A DNA stretch of 37,082 nucleotides, from assembly GCA_910592005.1 (NCBI GenBank), contig CAJVPP010000297.1:1-37082 (forward strand), given 5' to 3'. Positions within the stretch are counted from its first letter, which is position 1, and every line of letters begins with the position of its first letter. Below, piece by piece: positions 34,866 through 37,082 of the stretch. The translations under genes were made by a program, and so were the position numbers. Source of the DNA: Funneliformis mosseae (lineage: Eukaryota; Glomeromycota; Glomeromycetes; Glomerales; Glomeraceae). The notes beneath the pieces were generated by a model. That model made no database searches, was not told the origin of the DNA, and saw nothing but the letters and a program-made list of their open reading frames with translations.

Positions 34866-35504
34866 ATCTTTATAAAAATTATATTAATAATATATTAAAA
34901 TAATTGTAAAAGAAAATCTTTGATAAGGTAAATTAAATTATATGCATAAATAAGTTAAATATTTATAAAAAAATATTTTAATCAAAATAATCATTTAGTT
35001 TTTAAAACATTTAACATATTAAATCTTTTAAATTAAAAGATATTCAAAGTTCTGATAAAAAAAATAAAAGAAATTTAAGATAATCAATATAAGTAAATAT
35101 ATAAATCAATAAACATAATAATTTTACAAGCTAGATAATTTTCAATTAGTTAAAATCTCATTTTTTAAAAAAAATTTATTATTATTTTAATTGTAACTTT
35201 TAATTATTTAAAAAATATAAAAAGATTACTTTACCTTTTTTAATATTAAATTTAATTGTAATTAAATATAAGTAATAATTATAAAAAATAGTTTAGAATT
35301 GACATTTTATTCTTTAAATTAAATAAAATATAATTTATTTAATAAATTTTGAGAATGCTTATTTTTGGTATTAGATTATTTACTTTTGATACTTAAAATA
35401 TAATATTTAAATTGATTAAATAATATTTTTAAAATTCTAATTTTTGGTTAAGTATTAATATATTTATTATACAATATTTATTACTTGATCAGTATAATCT
35501 ATTA
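34866..35504. other. AT-rich stretch with a possible pogo end remnant
   Basis: No gene. ATGCTTATTTTTGGTATTAG at about 35346-35365 resembles a pogo terminus, without a partner nearby. Confidence 0.4.
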
Positions 35505-36764
35505 CAATAGCGGTCATAAGTATCTGACCGTTTTTAACTCCGGCTATAAGTAAGTAAATTCAAAATTTTTTTTTATTTAAAAATACATAACCAACTAACT
35601 AAAATTAATATATTATGTAATCACCATCTAACTCTATAAGTAAAGCTATATGCCTTTTTATACTAGTTATCAAATTCGCAGCAAGTACAGTGATAATCGA
35701 TTCTATTTTTTTATAAGTTCCCTCTTTAATCTACTAATTGATCGAATTTTTTTTTGTATATTAATTTTTATTAATCTCCAAACATTTTTTATAGGGTTTT
35801 AGTCTAAAGATATTGATGGCCAAGAAAGTACCTCAATGCCATTTTCTTTCTTTCATTTTTTCGCGATTTTTAATCAATGCTTTAGATTATTACTTTTTGC
35901 AAGATCCAATCTATATTACCTTTACCAAAAAGTTTAGAGGTGGAAGCTAGAAGACCCTGCTCATAAATAGTATATATAAATTCAGCATTAAGGTTCCTCT
36001 GAAAGTAAAATAGCTTACCAAATTCAAAAGTAGAAAAACATCCCTAAACATGAACTTTTGGTAGATGCTTAACAGAACAAACCACTTTTTTTCTACCAGG
36101 AAACTGCCAAACCTTTTTTTTTGATATATATAATTAAAATGTACTTTCATCTGTAAAAACAACTCGATTTTAATCAAAATTCTTATATTTTTTTTCCATT
36201 ATAACCTTTTCTTTTAATGGTCTTCTTTAAGCAAAGGTTTAGAAATTTCATTACTAAATTTTTCTTCAGACTTATGAAGACGTCTCCTTACTGTTTCTAC
36301 ACTAAGCCCAACACCTTTTTCTTCAATTTTTCTTGTATTTAAATGGCTATTATATTATGTTCTTTCTCTGCCATTTTTACAATCTTGTCATCTTTTTCGC
36401 AGATGTTATACAAGGCCATTCCAGTTTTTCTAAAGTACTTAGATTCTGATTTTCATAATATCTTTTAACCCAATAAATAGCTGTAGACTTACTATAATAT
36501 ACCTGTTTAGCAATAAATCTAAAACTAAACTTTGGATCAGCTGGGTGCTCACGTAAAAAGATAATTTTATATCGTTTCTCTAAAGAAAGTTCCATTTTTT
36601 AAGTGAAAGTTTGATGATCATCTAAATTTTTTTTTGTACCATTGACATTTATAAATTTACAGGTGATCATATATGTGTTACATTATATTTTTAAAAAATT
36701 TAAGGGGTAGTTATATAATAATTTTGAATGATCTTAGGCGGTCAGATACTTATGATCGCTATTG
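35505..36764 (-). mobile_element. Tc1/mariner transposon, 1260 bp, complete ends
   Basis: 26-base terminal inverted repeats (35505-35530 and 36739-36764) begin CAATAGCG[G/A]TCATAAG and differ at one base. Both are flanked by TA (35503-35504 and 36765-36766). The length is typical of Tc1 elements. The transposase inside is broken. Confidence 0.92.
35760..36595 (-). pseudogene. Tc1-type transposase, broken
   Basis: Minus strand from ATG 36595: MELSLEKRYKIIFLREH, then the paired-like helix-turn-helix (FRFIAKQVYYSKSTAIYWVK). After a frameshift: EEKFSNEISKP-like; VVFTDESTFQ with the first recognisable catalytic Asp; KKVVCSVKHLPKVHV, then TAG where Trp is expected; and WPSISLD-stop-NP and NVW near 35820-35770, the typical C-terminal motif. 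Several stops and frameshifts make it inactive. Confidence 0.82.
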
Positions 36765-36843
36765 TATATATTTTATATGTATATTTATATTTAATATAAA
36801 TATTAGTAATAAAATTTTAAAATATATTTAGTATAGGATTTAA

Positions 36844-36857
36844 TGGTATCAACAGAG
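36844..36857 (+). other. Candidate primer-binding site of a copia-type retrotransposon
   Basis: TGGTATCAACAGAG resembles the tRNA-Met-type primer-binding sites (TGGTATCAGAGC) of Ty1/copia elements. It lies 31 bases before an ATG. The upstream LTR is not delimited; it may have been disturbed by the Tc1 insertion ending at 36764. Confidence 0.4.
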
Positions 36858-36887
36858 TAATTGGTCAGTTATAATAAAGTCACGTAA

Positions 36888-37022
36888 ATGACGCAGTATA
36901 ACGATCTCTTAATACAGAATTCTGAAAATACTGAGAATTCTACGAATTCTAAAAATACGGAGAATCTACGTAATTCTGAAGATCTTTTAAATACTGATAA
37001 TAATCCTAATTTTACAAATTAA
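36888..37022 (+). CDS. Short N-terminal gag-like frame, probably copia-type
   Basis: ATG at 36888 opens 44 codons ending at TAA 37020-37022. Asn/Ser/Glu/Thr-rich repeats (ENTENSTNSKNTEN) derive from an imperfect GAATTCT-type DNA repeat. The position after the candidate primer-binding site suggests the start of a gag gene that continues past the window. The stop may be another CAA to TAA change. No firm homology. Confidence 0.3.
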   Translation: MTQYNDLLIQNSENTENSTNSKNTENLRNSEDLLNTDNNPNFTN

Positions 37023-37082
37023 ATGAAGTCTAAGAATATTTAGTGTTATACGTATTTTTAATATTCTAAATTTTATTGTTAT

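Overview
The window looks like a very AT-rich, repeat-laden stretch of a eukaryotic, most probably fungal, nuclear genome. Three conserved cellular genes carry short GT-AG introns of about 50 to 90 bases and use the standard code. They sit in long AT-rich tracts packed with decayed transposons. Dense short introns, mostly extreme AT content, a Ppz-type phosphatase, expanded hAT, pogo and gypsy debris, and a decayed copy of what I recall as a multi-copy family all point to an arbuscular mycorrhizal fungus (Glomeromycotina, Rhizophagus-like). The species assignment is inference.

Layout. 1-2350: decayed multi-copy hypothetical gene (+) split by a 555-bp terminal-inverted-repeat element. 2600-3560: broken DDE transposase (-). 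3560-5400: AT-rich, no gene. 5467-6225: RCF2-like mitochondrial HIG1-domain gene (+, 3 exons). 6331-8339: DDI1 (-, 11 exons), convergent with RCF2 and headed by two consecutive dyads. 8830-12280: AT-rich repeat debris. 12340-13585: GC-richer promoter/leader of the next gene, with palindromes and a 32-codon reading frame. 13586-15052: Ppz-type protein phosphatase (+, 3 exons). 15062-18300: AT-rich, no gene.

18300-28200 is a nest of mobile elements. A gypsy-type LTR retrotransposon is cut inside its reverse transcriptase by a hAT transposon. The hAT transposase is cut by a pogo-type element with TA target duplication, and the pogo transposase is cut by a solo LTR. 29169-34865 holds three small hAT-type MITEs (two with exact 8-bp target duplications), a repeat also present at 11449-11975, and two more dead pogo elements in opposite orientation. 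35505-36764 is a complete-length but dead Tc1/mariner element. The window ends in the 5' part of a probable copia-type retrotransposon.

The three cellular genes have unrelated housekeeping roles (respiratory supercomplex factor, ubiquitin-dependent protease shuttle, Ser/Thr phosphatase); I see no operon-like logic. The most notable signals are: the stop codons in the retroelement, which fall where Gln or Trp is expected in an otherwise unshifted frame (a C-to-T decay pattern); the four-level nest with readable junctions; a MITE whose empty site is preserved in a second repeat copy in the same window; and the paired dyads just upstream of DDI1. I did not find a convincing new multi-gene system.
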